The notes under the pieces: generated by a model
Database searches by the model: none
Seen by the model: only the letters and a program-made list of their open reading frames with translations
What the model was told of the DNA's origin: nothing
Program-made: the position numbers and the translations under genes
In this document: positions 32,076-43,619 of the stretch, piece after piece
Position numbering within the stretch: position 1 is the stretch's first letter
Layout: the number at the start of each line of letters is the position of its first letter
From: Saussurea involucrata
Lineage: Eukaryota > Streptophyta > Magnoliopsida > Asterales > Asteraceae
NCBI GenBank assembly: GCA_033807775.1
Contig: CM066317.1
Span: 12,349,370-12,413,369 of the forward strand
Length of the DNA: 64,000 nucleotides
Direction: 5' to 3'

Positions 32076-32931
32076 ATCTGTTTTTAGTAATTGAATAATT
32101 GGAACGTTGAACAGTTTTTATTTTCACAATGAATTGATGTACCTGGTATGATCGTTTTCATTTATATCAACTGTGTTCTATATTTGCATGTTTAATCCAT
32201 GAATAAATTATTTGTTCAAAATTGTCCATTGTCAGTTGATGATACGGGAGTATCATCGAATTAAGGCAAATGTGAGCGTATTGGTGATATTCATTAGTGA
32301 ATGAATATTAATGATGATGCCACCAAACTCACATGTTGTTCATTGGTGATGAACATTGGACTGACCCAACCTACGAGAGTTCACTGCATGGATCGGCGTC
32401 ACCAGTGAATCTCGCAAATGGTTATGTCACTCGTCCTTAGACTTGAGATGCAAGCAGGTTTTGTATGGGTGGAATGTCGGTCTTTGATATGGTTAAACGC
32501 TGTCCTGAATAAGGCTGTTATAAAAATCATCTTCAGGAGTGACATGAAGCACATGACAGGCACGTGCAGTCAAAATAGGATTTGTTCCTCTACATGTAAT
32601 GGAGTTAGATACTACTGGGCCCCTCGATGAATTGAATAGATGTTTGTACGGCCGTACCCAAATGTAATTAAGATGATGCTTGATTAATTTGGTAATCTAC
32701 TTCAACAAACAGATCGAGAAACAGAATCGTTGAATAATTAGAATGACATATGATCCATGTCTAGTATTCAACAAGTTATATGTAACAAAGGGATGACTGA
32801 TTTAATAAACCATTTAAAATGAGACGTTTAAAGAAACTAGCCTCATGTGTCTCTAGGGGCATTGGCGTGTTGCTAGACGCTAACCTTTGCTTGTATAATT
32901 ACTTGTTATTATGACGTGTGCAAGTGGGAGC
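32076..32931 (+). other. 3' untranslated region and polypurine tract of the copia element
   Basis: About 850 bp of non-coding element sequence containing short imperfect repeats of GTGATATTCATTAGTGAATGAA type near 32280. It ends in the purine-rich CAAGTGGGAGC (32921-32931) directly before the 3' LTR. No env-like frame is present. Confidence 0.7.
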
Positions 32932-33635
32932 TGTTGGAATATGCTCGTGTCATAATATATAATTATATGGCTAGATACACATGGGCCTATAGGGTCACAT
33001 ACAATACACTGAGATACCATTTAATATATAATGTAATTATTGTATTTACATTATATTAATAGCCTAAGTAACATGGGGTAATTAAATGGGCACAAATCAT
33101 TAATAGTGGATTAATGGGTTTGTATTGGATTTAAGTTAATAGCAAGCCTATTACGTTTAATTAATTCAAGGCCCATGAAGATTTACTAGGGAGAACCTTT
33201 AAGAAGCCCAAGGAAGCTTTAGGGTTCATTAATAAATAGAAATGTTAATGACCTAATTAAGCTAACCTAATTTTTCCTCTCCTCTCTCTAAAATCGGCGC
33301 CCCACCCTTAGCCCTCTCTTGGGTTTTTCCACTTTGATCTTCTAGCTTCGTTCTTGATTAATTGAAGCTACAAGATCCGTTACTAAGGAGGACTAGCATC
33401 CGGTGGTGATCAAGGAGGTGTAGTGTGGACTACTCTAGAGGCATTCTCCATTGAATGCTTGGTTTCAAAAGAGCACACAAGTAGATCCCGATTGGTGTAC
33501 AAATCACGCTACAAAGGTATATCGTTATTTGTATTTCTAGTTTAATTATATTGGCAATACGTTGATCCTTTTGGTGATTATTCCGCTGCGTTATTATATA
33601 TGTTTATTTTGTGTTTCTTTTCATAATCACCAACA
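32932..33635 (+). repeat. 3' LTR of the copia element
   Basis: A 704-bp partner of 17745-18455, ending ATCACCAACA and followed by the AGCAC target duplication. Confidence 0.95.
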
Positions 33636-34644
33636 AGCACTTACTGGAAAAGTTCCTTACATTTTTTGTCCTAACAGTTAACGACAAATTGACTTTTAGT
33701 TAGTTAATTTCGATTATTTTTTAGGGAAAACCGAAACATTTCACCTGTTCATGACCATTGCTTATGTTCGTGAAAGTCACGCCTGTTCATGAAAGGTTGC
33801 ATATTTTCATGAAAGGTCGCAACTATTGAGATTTTTTCTGTATAGATGGTCGTTTCCTTCAATTTTAATCTAATTCGTTTTCATCTTCTTCATTACATCA
33901 TAACCATGATCATGAGAAGAACTTGTAGAATCGTTGGTTACAATTCTTAAACTCGAGTAAGTCCTGGGAGGAATTAGCCTAGATCCATCAACGACCTAGT
34001 GGGGGATAATATTCCTTAAGGATATTCATTTAATCACGTTCTCGTCTTTCTGTTTTAATCATCTTCGTTTCTATCCTATACTATGTTCTAACAAAAATTG
34101 CATTATTTCTGTCCCACCTATTTAGGTGGAACGAAAACTGTGGAAATTAGACAACATTAACAAAATACTTAACTACCCATGTCAAATTAAAACCAAAAAG
34201 TCTTCCACAGTTAATTATTTCACCTGCCAACTTCTCTCTCGCCGATCCAGTTCTGTCCAGTCTTGTCTGTGTAACGCACCTTGAAGTTAAGAGTAAAAAA
34301 ACCCCGCAGTTGTCCCGGTGGCGGACCTATTAAGCCTAAAGCGGGGTCATGTACACCTGTTCAACTTATTTGCAAAACTATACCTTTTTTGTGCGTTATG
34401 AAAGGTGCACCTGCTAACCCTAACAGTGAGGGTGTTCTGGGATATTAGAAAATAAAAAGAACATCAACCAAAAAACAAAAAAAAAGTCCCTCAAAAAAGT
34501 GAACCAAAAAAACCGATAAAAGTCTCTTGAAATCAACCAAAATACCGAAAAGGTCTCTCAAAATCAACCAAAAAAACCGAAAAAATCTCTTGGTTAACCT
34601 GTTTTGTGAGACCAACTGTGAAAGCACAAAAACATATTGATATT
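33636..34644. other. Spacer without a recognisable gene
   Basis: AT-rich intergenic DNA. Short homopurine stretches (AACCAAAAAACCGAAAA type, 34455-34590) recur. No conserved frame, RNA gene or clear transposon end was identified. Confidence 0.4.
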
Positions 34645-35592
34645 GCGTTTGGTTTGCAAAATTCAAAGGATTTCAAGGGAATTGGAATGATGAATTCTTT
34701 TGACCAAATTCCAATTCATTTGTTTGGTTCACATATTGAAATGGATGGAATCCTTTGAATTCCACAAATTAATGAATTCATCATTCACTGGCATAAGTTA
34801 AGGAATTGAATTTCATCCTTTTGCATCCAATTTAACCAACACCGCCCACCCTCTGCCTCCACCACGGCCTTGTTATTACGGACACTGTTCGCCCCCACCC
34901 TAAACCCCTACGACCACACCATTGTCGTTGTCACAACCGCCACCTACCCTTACCCAACCCCACTCGACCACCATGCCACCATTGTCGTCATAACTACCAC
35001 CCTGCCACCCACCCCACTAACCACCATGCCACTATTGTTGTCATCAGATCTACCCCACCCCCTGCCACCCACCTCACCGACCACCATGACATTATTGTTG
35101 TCACAACTATCACCCCACCCCAATCACCGACCACCATGCTGCTATTGTCGTCTTCACAACTACCACTCCGATCTTAACCACTACCGAAAACCATGCCACT
35201 GTTGTCATCGTCACAGCTACCACCCTTGCACCCCGCCCCACCATTATTGTCGTCGTCACAACTACCCGCCCCTGCCTCCATCCACTCGTATGGGTGATGG
35301 GCGAATGGGTGAGGTGGTAGCTATTGTGAAAACAGTAGTGGCATAGTCGGTGGTGTGACGACGATAGTAATGGCATAGTGGTAAGTGGGTGGGTAGGTGG
35401 GGTATTTGTCGTTGTCACAACTACCACTCTCCCCCTGAACAAATATGAATATTTCAATTCTTTTTAGAGACATTCCAATTCCTACCAACCAAATGCATGG
35501 CAAATTCCATCAAATTTCATTTCAGTTCATTCAAAGTCAAAATTCTTTGATAGATTCCAATTCCACCAAATTTCGTTCTACGAACCAAACGC
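34645..35592. mobile_element. TIR element with an internal CCACCATG-type minisatellite
   Basis: The left end GCGTTTGGTTTGCAAAATTC is mirrored by the right end GTTCTACGAACCAAACGC. The next about 150 bp on each side (CAAAGGATTTCAAGGGAATTGGAATGA type) are inverted relatives. The interior (34840-35440) is an unusually C-rich array of roughly 60-bp units built on CACCGACCACCATGCCACTATTGTCGTCACAACTACCACC. Open frames in it are low-complexity artefacts. No transposase; no clear target duplication found. Confidence 0.6.
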
Positions 35593-35749
35593 CCCCTTAA
35601 ATACTTGTGCACTAAGGGTTGATTTGAAAGTTTATTTTTATATTTTAAAATTGGACAATTATTCTGGAATAAACATAAATAGAAATGTCAACACTTATTT
35701 TCGGATGAAAAATGTCCTAAAAATGGAAGTCTTAACATTTATTCTTTAA

Positions 35750-36426
35750 ACGCACGTTTGGTACACAGAGTGACACAGGAGACACGACAAGACTGGACAT
35801 GACGGGTATCGGGCGAGGGTCAGATAGACAACATATAAGAATCATCCAATGTTTTATGATTTTATTTTGACATACGTAGTTTAGTAATTTACAAATCTTG
35901 TCTTATCTTCTCGATTTTTACTCCACTTATTTTGGTGAGAGAGACAAAAATAATGTATCTTCATCCCACTCAATGACTCAATCAAGTCATATCATGACCA
36001 CTGTTCTAAAAGGCTCGCCGCGACAGCCGCCATGGCGCGTCGTGGCTCAAGGCTTGTGTCTCACGCCACGTTATGTCTGTGGCACGCCATGGCCTAATGT
36101 CCGGTTTTTTATAACGCGATATTTGATTTTTATTTACGTTTGTAATGTTTTATTTGTTATTTTTTTAATATATAACTTAATTTAACTTGTTTGTTGTCAT
36201 TGACTCATCGATTAATAGTACAAAACAATAACATATGTTCTTATATATAATAGTATATATGATTTAGAGATTTGCCGTCATAAGTCACGCATTGATAAAC
36301 GTCATGGCCTCGCCGTTGCTTCTAAGGCTTGAAGCTTGGCCTTGCCGCCTCGGCACGCCTCACGCCATTTAGAACCTTGATCATGACACAACTCATCTTG
36401 TCCTGCTATGCATACCAAACCCGCAG
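35750..36426. repeat. Nested MITE pair
   Basis: Outer ends CGTTTGGTACACAGAGTGACACAGGA (35755) and CCTGCTATGCATACCAAACCCG (36402) are inverted relatives. An inner unit starts GTTCTAAAAGGCTCGCCGCG (36003) and ends CGCCTCACGCCATTTAGAACC (36375), also inverted, with GC-rich arms around an AT-rich centre. This is one MITE inside another. Confidence 0.55.
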
Positions 36427-37458
36427 TAACATACCCTCAAGAGTAGAAAATCATAGGGTACTGGTGTGTATATATTAGAAAGATAAAGGACTTGTTTTGT
36501 AATAATGAAAAGTAATTGGCAATCCAGACACATAAACGAGAAAAGAGTCGGAGAGAGAAAGAGGAGAGAGAGAGAGAGAAGTGTATCGGAGGAGAGAGCG
36601 ATCAGAGGAACAAAGAGGGCTCTTCAAGCTGTGATTCAAAGCCACAGGTTCAAAAATCGAGCGGCGAAACATAAATGCGGCGGAGCAATTTCTACAGAAG
36701 CGAAGAAAAATTCGACAAATTGAGACGAGAATCGAAAGCTATTGTTGTTGTTGTTAGCTTGGGTTCCAACGATCAAAAGAGTTTGAAGATTGTGAAAGCC
36801 AACACTTTGGTTTTCTGAATCTCAATTCTGGTAGAGATGCAATAAGGTCAGGATTACCAATTTATGTTTCTTGTTAAACTTGATTAGAAGCTTAAATCTC
36901 TCCAATCGGCTGTCGTTTTGCTTCCCAATTCTGTATGAAAATATCGAATTTGCTGTTCGGAAGTATGCAAAGTTCAATCGTTTGATTGAATTGTTACATT
37001 TTAAGTTCTGTTTCTAGTTTCCGAAAGGTTATTGGAATTGGGGGGATGTTAATATGGTGATTTGTGAACACTTGGAGTTTGAAGGAGGCATCTTCTTTTG
37101 AAAATTAAGGGCTTGTGTGTGATGTAGATGCGATTGAGGTTAGGGTTTGTGTGTTGGTGGATTGGAATTTGAATAATTTGGGAACTGAGTTTTGGAGGGA
37201 GAGTTGGTTGGTAACTGTAACTCGTGATTTGCTTCTTTCCTCACTACTGAAAACCTAATTAGGGCTTCCAGTGATGTGTTTCCGCTATTCGTTGTGTGGG
37301 CTGTTGTTAAACGGAATGAATTTATTCTGGAAGATGGGATTTTGTAGATGGAGCAAAACCCTAATTTAGTTGATCAAATTAGGGGCTTTAGGTTTTCGTG
37401 TGGTGAAGCAAGAAATCGATAGCCTTGTGAGTGTTTTATGGAACTTTCGTGTTGAGAA
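36427..37458 (+). promoter_or_regulatory. Promoter and 5' leader region of the ADA1-type gene
   Basis: A GAGA-rich stretch (about 36550-36600) and a long leader precede the start codon. A possible 5' untranslated intron could run from AATAAG|GTCAGG near 36847 to TTTTGTAG|ATGG near 37350, which would be consistent with this gene family often having leader introns. No firm TATA box was found. Confidence 0.35.
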
Positions 37459-38667
37459 ATGCAACCACCGCAGCAGCATTCATGGATCAATCTTGCTGAA
37501 TTGAAAAGTCAGATAATCAGGAAGCTTGGGCCTGAGAGATCTAAGCAGTATTTCGATTATCTGAATAGGTTTTTGAATTTAAAGTTAAGCAAGGCTGAAT
37601 TCGATAAGCTTTGTCTAAGAACCATTGGGAGAGATGGTATTCCACTTCATAATCAGTTAATTCATTCGATCCTAAAGAATGCCTGTACAGCAAACGACAA
37701 TCCATTAAGACAACCTGGAAATAAGAAACCTTCAGATGGCGTTTACCATCAAAATGGGTCCATTTCGGTTTTAACCCAGGCTTCAAGTCCACTGGCTTTG
37801 CCAAATGGAGACATTTTGTCACCATCCCTACGAAAGGTAAGGACAGGAGCTCGTGAACGAAGAGGTGGGGACCGCAGAACCGCTCCCTTGCCAAATGGTA
37901 AAACAAATTATTCATCCCCTTCATCATCTGTCTCGCATTCAGACGATTTTAATACACCTTTGGGGAACGGGAATTCATCCTTCCCTGATACTCGAAGGCC
38001 TGTGCAGCATCATCAAGAACTCAATCAACAAACGGAAAACAGCAATGAGAACTCCGGCCACCACCCAGCTAAGTTGGCTGCTTCTACTGCGATCTCACCA
38101 GCTGGTTTGCTTGCTGTGCATAGGAAAGGCGAGTCTGAATCATTAAGTAGAAAAGACGGGAAAAGGGTATCCGGCAGGATTTCGCTACATGCTCCACTCG
38201 GGATTCCTTATTGCCCAGTGAGTATAGGTGGGTCCCGCTCAGCAATACCTTTGGCAAGTAGTAGTAAATGTGTTGGTGTATCCGACACCAACAGTTTATT
38301 AGATACAATAACTTTAAGGGCACGTATGGACCCGATTGCTGCAACACACGGACTTCAAGGAGTATCGGTGGATTGTGCCAATGCACTCAACAACGGATTA
38401 GACGCTTATTTGAAGGGCTTAATAACGTCTTGTTCTGAACTTAACAGGGCCCGGTCAGGGCACACCCCCCTCAAGAACAACCCGGCCCATTTGAGTCCCC
38501 TAAACGGTGTCAAACCCGGCCATCATTATCAAACGCAAGAAAACGAACCCAAACGGGCAATATCGTTGCTAGACTTTAGGGTCGCCATGGAGCTGAACCC
38601 TCAGCAGCTTGGGGAAGATTGGCCCATGTTGCTGGAGAAGATATGTACACATGCTTTTGAGGAATGA
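37459..38667 (+). CDS. ADA1: ADA1/HFI1-type SAGA coactivator subunit, 402 aa
   Basis: Single open exon. The N-terminal SAGA-Tad1 region (about residues 10-75) has LKSQIIRKLG, YFDYLNRFL and KAEFDKLC, then GRDGIPLHNQLI and ILKNAC. A long low-complexity Ser/Pro/Asn-rich linker follows. A histone-fold-like segment lies at about 280-330 (DTITLRARMDPI, HGLQGVSVDCANALNNGLDAYLKGLI). The C-terminus has DFRVAMELNPQQLGEDWP. ADA1 is a core structural subunit of the nuclear SAGA histone-acetyltransferase complex and pairs with TAF12 through the histone fold. Length is normal for plant homologues, with no breaks. Which plant paralogue this is cannot be told here. Confidence 0.92.
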   Translation: MQPPQQHSWINLAELKSQIIRKLGPERSKQYFDYLNRFLNLKLSKAEFDKLCLRTIGRDGIPLHNQLIHSILKNACTANDNPLRQPGNKKPSDGVYHQNGSISVLTQASSPLALPNGDILSPSLRKVRTGARERRGGDRRTAPLPNGKTNYSSPSSSVSHSDDFNTPLGNGNSSFPDTRRPVQHHQELNQQTENSNENSGHHPAKLAASTAISPAGLLAVHRKGESESLSRKDGKRVSGRISLHAPLGIPYCPVSIGGSRSAIPLASSSKCVGVSDTNSLLDTITLRARMDPIAATHGLQGVSVDCANALNNGLDAYLKGLITSCSELNRARSGHTPLKNNPAHLSPLNGVKPGHHYQTQENEPKRAISLLDFRVAMELNPQQLGEDWPMLLEKICTHAFEE

Positions 38668-39728
38668 TAGAAATATTTGTGGTCTAAATTTGTCGTTTTT
38701 CACCTGGGCTTAATGGATCGAGAGCATGCCTCAAAATGGGGAACCTGTTGTTTCACACCGTGAAATTATTCTTCATGACTTCTTCAACCGGTCAACGGGC
38801 CTTGTCCATGGAAAGTAAGTAACACCACATTATTCAGCAACCAATCAGAAGGGAATAGAAAAAGTAACGCCCATATTTGGTTGCTTTGTTGTATGATTAG
38901 CATGTTTCGCTGCATATTTTCTGTTTTTTCACTGTAATTTAGTCGATCGGGTAATTTAGAACAGTTTTGCAGGAATAATTTATCCCGCTCAGTACTTCAG
39001 TATAGTTGAAACTGCATGATCTCGAGGTTTCTTGTGTATGTATTTTCAACACTAAGCATTGATTGAATTATCAAATTTAAACAACATTCCTCTTTTAACA
39101 TTATGGTAATGAAGCTTAGGGTCTGTTCGGTTTCTTCCATTAAGACTTGTATGGATAAAGTTGTCTATATGATATCAGATAAATTATTGTTTGGTTGTTG
39201 TGCCGAATAAACGGTCGAAATGACCATTTTACCCCTCAGTCTTTTAACACATTTATTTCCCTTTCACACACTCTTCACTAGCTGCGGGTCTTCGCGAAAA
39301 CAACCGTTTTACTCTTTCGGGTAGAGGTTGGGTCTGCATACGTCTTACCTCCACCAGACCCCGCCTTCCGGTGGGATATATTTGGTTTGGTAACGAAGCT
39401 TATTCACTAGTTTCCTGCTTTGGTTGCTATGAGAATGATTTAGGTGTGACGAAGATTTTGGCACATTTCGTTTTTGCTATCTTGTTTGTAGTGTCCGTCA
39501 CATTTACATGAGCACGGAAATGGAGTTTGTCAATAATTTAATTGCGTTCTTATGCTTCTTACTGCACATCTTTTCGTTATTAGGGGAAGTTTTACAAATA
39601 TATGACCTACAATTTGCATGTTTTCTGTTGGAATTATAATATTTTGAGTTGATCAAAGTGCTTCTTAGCCATATTTTTACTTTCGAATGCATATATATAT
39701 ATAGAGAGAGAGAGAGAGGGAAGATCAA
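38668..39728 (+). other. ADA1 3' flank and repeat fragments
   Basis: 3' untranslated region to about 39060, then spacer with a MITE-like start at 39120 (GGGTCTGTTCGGTTT). A fragment with GGGTAGAGGTTGGGTCTGCA-TACCTCCACCAGACCCC (39319-39365) resembles the 3' part of Au-type plant SINEs. No gene. Confidence 0.4.
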
Positions 39729-39917
39729 ACGAGAACCGAACCTTTTTAAAAGAACACGAGAACCAACAAAATCATATATGATTTTACATTAACGCGTGAA
39801 AAAGCCACGTGGACCTTTATCCACGGCCAAAGTCCTTTTTTTGCGCGTTAATGTAAAATCATATGTGATTTTGTTGGTTCTTGTGTTCTTTTAAATATGT
39901 AGTGTTCTCGCTAGAAC
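39729..39917. mobile_element. Foldback MITE
   Basis: Arms 39751-39796 and 39844-39889 are near-perfect inverted repeats (AGAACACGAGAACCAACAAA... against its mirror), extending outward to AACGAGAACC and GTTCTCGCTAGAACC. The loop holds CACGTGGACC/TCCACGGCC. It would form a hairpin if transcribed. Confidence 0.75.
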
Positions 39918-39969
39918 CTGAATATATATATATATATATATTCAGACCTGAACGTAAAGATGGACATAT

Positions 39970-40495
39970 AACCAGGGACGGACCCAGGGTTTTTTGTGGT
40001 GGCACGTACCACCATTTCGTTCCTCCGTCGTACCGAAAAAAATTATAGGGTCGTGAAAAGTGTCATTGTATCAATTTGTTGTGTGCCACACTACGAGGAC
40101 ACAAGTTTTCCTTGGTAGGGTTGGTTGGCAAGGCTTTTCTTCCACCCCAGATCTGAGTTCAAATCCCATTAGTGTCATTTTCTTAGTTTTTAGCTTTTAG
40201 TTTCACATTTATTATGTTTCCGTAAACAAAATTTAAAAGACTTGAACACATGACCTTGCATAGGAAAAGCAATGAACTAACCAACAGGCCAATGATGATT
40301 TTGTGATAAATATCCCCATATTTGTTTCTTATAGTCCAATGGTGCCACCGCTTGAAAAAGTTTCTAGGTTCGCGCAAGCTGGCCCGGACACGGTTACCAG
40401 ATAAAACAAAAGATGGAGACATAGCGTACCCTAATTTGGTACATAGAGAGTGAGCTGGCTGGTGTTCAAGGTACTTTTGCCTCTCCAGATCCGCT
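39970..40495. repeat. Dispersed GGGACGGACCCAGGG-type repeat
   Basis: Begins CCAGGGACGGACCCAGGG and ends near CTCTCCAGATCCGC. The start phrase is common at the ends of plant mobile elements, but the class is not determined and there is no coding capacity. Confidence 0.35.
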
Positions 40496-40683
40496 ATTAT
40501 AGTTTTAAAATCTATGTTCTTGTGATGTTATCCTCTTGCAGGCACTCGATTCACCATCGATACTTTTTTTAGTCTTGACTTTTGTGTCCAAATATGGATC
40601 AAATGCACGCCAACCAGCTGTTAACGGGTATGTATTTTCTACTTAAAAGGTTCTAGTAGTTCGTCAACAGTTGGTATTCTTTT

Positions 40684-41012
40684 CATATTTGTTTGTTTTT
40701 CATTCATATGTGCATTCACTTTTTGCAAGGCAATAGTGAATAGTGTGCCTTGTTTGTTGATAACTTTGTGTTTCTTGATAAGAATTACCGAAATGAAGTC
40801 GAGAAAAAAATTTACTTTTATGAACCGTTTATGTTGGGAATTTAGGATTACAAGCAGAGTCGTTTTAACATTTGAGTTCATAATTGTTTGCTTTTTAAAC
40901 ATATGTGCATTCACTTTGAGTCATTTGCAAGGCAATAGTGAATAGTGTGCCTTGTTTATTGATAACTTTGTGTTTCTTGATAAGAATTACCGAAATGAAG
41001 TCGAGAAAAAGA
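40684..41012 (+). repeat. Direct duplication of about 130 bp, period 202
   Basis: The segment with ATATGTGCATTCACTTT, GCAAGGCAATAGTGAATAG and GATAAGAATTACCGAAATG occurs at about 40707-40809 and again at 40900-41012, nearly identical, with unrelated sequence between. Confidence 0.75.
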
Positions 41013-41049
41013 TATGGGTTTTCCATTAGATTAACCTTTGTCTAATATA

Positions 41050-41326
41050 GGGGCTATTTGGTTGGTTTTTCATTAAGTCTTGTATGGATAAAGTTGTGTG
41101 TGTGGATTAATGTGTCTGTATAGATTAGGAAGGTTTTTTCATATATAGGAGCGTGTTTTTAATCGTGAGGGTCAGCATAAAGTTTCTGCATAAAGTTCTC
41201 ACCTATAAGCTTACTGAATAAACCACTTTCTATATCATTAAGCCACTACCAAACAGTCATGTATAACTGACCGAGAAGCTGCGAGTCTCATTAAGCTCAT
41301 TAAGCTGCTAACAAACAAGCCCATAG
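41050..41326. repeat. MITE-like unit
   Basis: Starts GGGGCTATTTGGTTGGTTTTTCATTAAG and ends AAGCTGCTAACAAACAAGCCC, which are imperfect mirror ends. A related start lies at 39120. Between 41600 and 41775 there is a separate GCCC/GGCCTG-rich dispersed repeat. Confidence 0.4.
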
Positions 41327-42177
41327 AGAGCTCCATTTAGTGATTATTATTTGAAGGTGAATGAAGAAATGTTGCCATTGTTGGAGGTACCAAAGTTCTT
41401 AACTTCAGATTTTATATGTCATCCATTTCTCTGTTTGGATTCATTTTATAAAAGAAACCAAACTGCTTTGCTTTATGTGCCACTATAATTTACAAGAATG
41501 GAAATATAATCCCAGATGTATGGCAAATTTTAAAAAACAGATAATTACTGTATTGGATTTATCATTTCTGCAGTTATGATTATTATGTGCATAATTGGCT
41601 ATCCTAACTAGAGACGCACACAATAGCTCAACCCCGACCCCAAAAAGCCCAGGCCTAGTGAGCCTGAAGCCTGGTCCAGGTCAGGCTCAAAGCCCGAGCA
41701 GGCTGAAAATTTGGGGCAGGCCCGGACCCAGACATGGGCTGAAAAGCCTGGCCTGAAAAAGCCCGACCTGGACTGGCCGGAAAATCCGTAGACCCGACCT
41801 TTGTGTGAGATTTACTGGGTTTGGTTTAGTTTTGCTTTGCCCTGTGTTAAATTGCTTCAGTTGGGAAGGACAGTTGATGGTTGTTAACAAACATTCTCTT
41901 TGTTTTAATAAAGTAAAACTGGTGAGTTTGGTGGTAAGTTTGATGGTCTTCATAGATTTACTAATATCTTAACTACGTGTTCCGTCCTTGTGGTTTGTTA
42001 GAATTTGCGACTGTCGAGTTTCGTCCCTGTGTTTTTTGAAATTACGGTTGTGTTTGCAATTCATTGTTGTTTTCGTTCCGTAAGGCCAACTCCATTAGTG
42101 GTTCACCATTAAATATGAGGAACGAAAACAACAATGAACTGTAAACCACTAGGCCGAAAATAATTGTAAACCATGAG

Positions 42178-42498
42178 CGTTTGGTACGCAGACAGGATAG
42201 GACAGGACAGAACAGCTGTTCCACGTTTGGTAAGACAGAACTGGACAGAACAGAACAAATAACATTGACCAATTTACCCTTACTAAATTTAAAGAATGAA
42301 TAAAATATGAAATAGAAGGTTTATTTGATGTTTTAGAAGAGAATTAGATTTTATTTTGAGATTATATTGGTAAAACATAAGTCTGTTCCACCTTGTTCCA
42401 TGGGGTGGGGGTGGAGTAGGCCTGTTCCAGTCTGTTCCACCTTGTTCCAGTCTGTTCTGTTTTGTTTTGTTCTGTCCTGTCCAGTGTACCAAACGCAT
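42178..42498. mobile_element. MITE with GACAGGACAGAACAG ends, nested in a larger inverted repeat
   Basis: The left end CGTTTGGTACGCAGACAGGATAGGACAGG is mirrored by the right end GTCCTGTCCAGTGTACCAAACG. The surrounding 41980-42590 segment also has mirror-related ends (CCTTGTGGTTTGTTAGAA and CAACAAACCATAGGAAC), so the unit sits inside an older element. Confidence 0.6.
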
Positions 42499-42560
42499 GA
42501 ATGACGAAAACCACAGTGAATTGTAAACCAAAAGGACGAAGCACATGAACAAAAATAGCA

Positions 42561-42842
42561 ATTTTCAACAAACCATAGGAACAAAACGTCGTATACTCTA
42601 TTCTTTTTGACAAAAACTTCTGCTAAAAATAGTCGCTCTACTCTTTAAGGTAGAGGTCAGATTTAAGTACATCTCACCCCCAGGCCCTACTTCCGAGCCA
42701 GATTTTCAACAAACCATAGGAACAAAACGTCGTATACTCTATTCTTTTTGACAAAAACTTCTGCTAAAAATAGCCGCTCTACTCTTTAAGGTAGAGGTCA
42801 GATTTAAGTACATCTCACCCCCAGGCCCTACTTCCGAGCCAG
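42561..42842 (+). repeat. Perfect-period 141-bp tandem duplication
   Basis: 42561-42701 and 42702-42842 are head-to-tail copies differing by about one base (GTCGCTC versus GCCGCTC). The unit includes a GGTAGAGGTCAGATTTAAG SINE-like fragment. Confidence 0.85.
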
Positions 42843-43218
42843 ATTTACTGTTCCGTTTAGTTTGCTTTTTAACAAGGTTACTCCTTGATAACCAACGTCA
42901 TACTTAGGGTTCGAGTCATGAACATAGCTTTCTTTCTCTACCTAGAGATGTTAACAAGTCAAGTCGAGTTGAATTGCTGGTTATTCGAGCTCGGCTCGAA
43001 AAAACATTACTAGGTTCAAGCTCGAATATTTTTTCAATGTTCAATCTCTAGTTGATACTCGTTTACGTGCTCAAACTCGAGATCAATTACCTCGTTTATT
43101 AGCTCGACCTTAATAATTTTTGTATAATTATGAACATATGAACATGTTTGTTTCGAAAAAATGTATGCTCGAATACTTCGTCTCGACTAAATTTTTTTAG
43201 TCAAGGTCTCAAACTAGC

Positions 43219-43556
43219 TACAAATCATGTCTAGCTCAGTTGGTCTACCTAAAGACGGTAACATCCTGGGGGGGGCTGTGGATGGTATCCCAGTCTACTC
43301 GGGTTCGATTCCAAGGGAAGGCAATTGAGGGCATGAGGAGTACCCAGTCCTTGGGTGGTCCAGTCTTTGACTGGGCTTACCCCCCAGCCTGTGGTTGGGC
43401 CTTAGGTCCAGCGTAAGCTGGGTCGGGACAGCGGCGGATTAGTGGACTGCCCTCGGATGTCCGATACCGCCGGGGAGGCGTGTGTGCGTGTGTGTGTTGT
43501 GTTCGTGGTAGTTGATCGAAAGGGTCGATGCCGCTATGCCTTCCAAAAAAAAGGGC
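43219..43556 (+). mobile_element. tRNA-derived SINE
   Basis: It contains a tRNA-like A box (TAGCTCAGTTGG, 43232-43243), a perfect B box (GGTTCGATTCC, 43312-43322), a GC-rich body and a short A-run (43545-43552). The 11-bp CTCAAACTAGC duplicates at 43208-43218 and 43557-43567 flank it. The A-B distance is longer than in a tRNA gene and no tRNA fold continues, so it is a SINE. It is inserted in a CGAGCTCG-rich dispersed repeat (about 42945-44010). Confidence 0.82.
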
Positions 43557-43619
43557 CTCAAACTAGCCGAGTCGAAAATTGGTGTTATGGAACTCGACTC
43601 GCTAAGCAAATGAGTTTAA

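Larger units (their letters stand above)
17745..33635 (+). mobile_element. Ty1/copia LTR retrotransposon carrying a nested pararetrovirus
   Basis: LTRs at 17745-18455 and 32932-33635 are flanked by the 5-bp duplication AGCAC (17740-17744 and 33636-33640). A TGGTATCAGAGC primer-binding site and a GTGGGAGC purine tract sit in the expected places. The polyprotein order gag, protease, integrase, RT, RNase H is that of Ty1/copia. The total of 15.9 kb includes about 7.8 kb of inserted virus and a 131-bp duplication, so the original element was about 7.9 kb. LTR divergence by eye is about 8 substitutions plus two short indels. The polyprotein has two in-frame stops and one frameshift apart from the insertion. 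Confidence 0.95.

Noticed and set aside
32418..32630. Env-like frame after copia pol
   Set aside because: Only 70 codons, no signal peptide or membrane segment; ordinary 3' untranslated DNA.
34870..35457. His/Pro/Thr-rich proteins on both strands
   Set aside because: Low-complexity translation of a minisatellite; no stable domain.
43232..43322. Genuine tRNA gene
   Set aside because: Both boxes are present but too far apart, no cloverleaf can be completed, and target duplications enclose a longer unit; it is a SINE.
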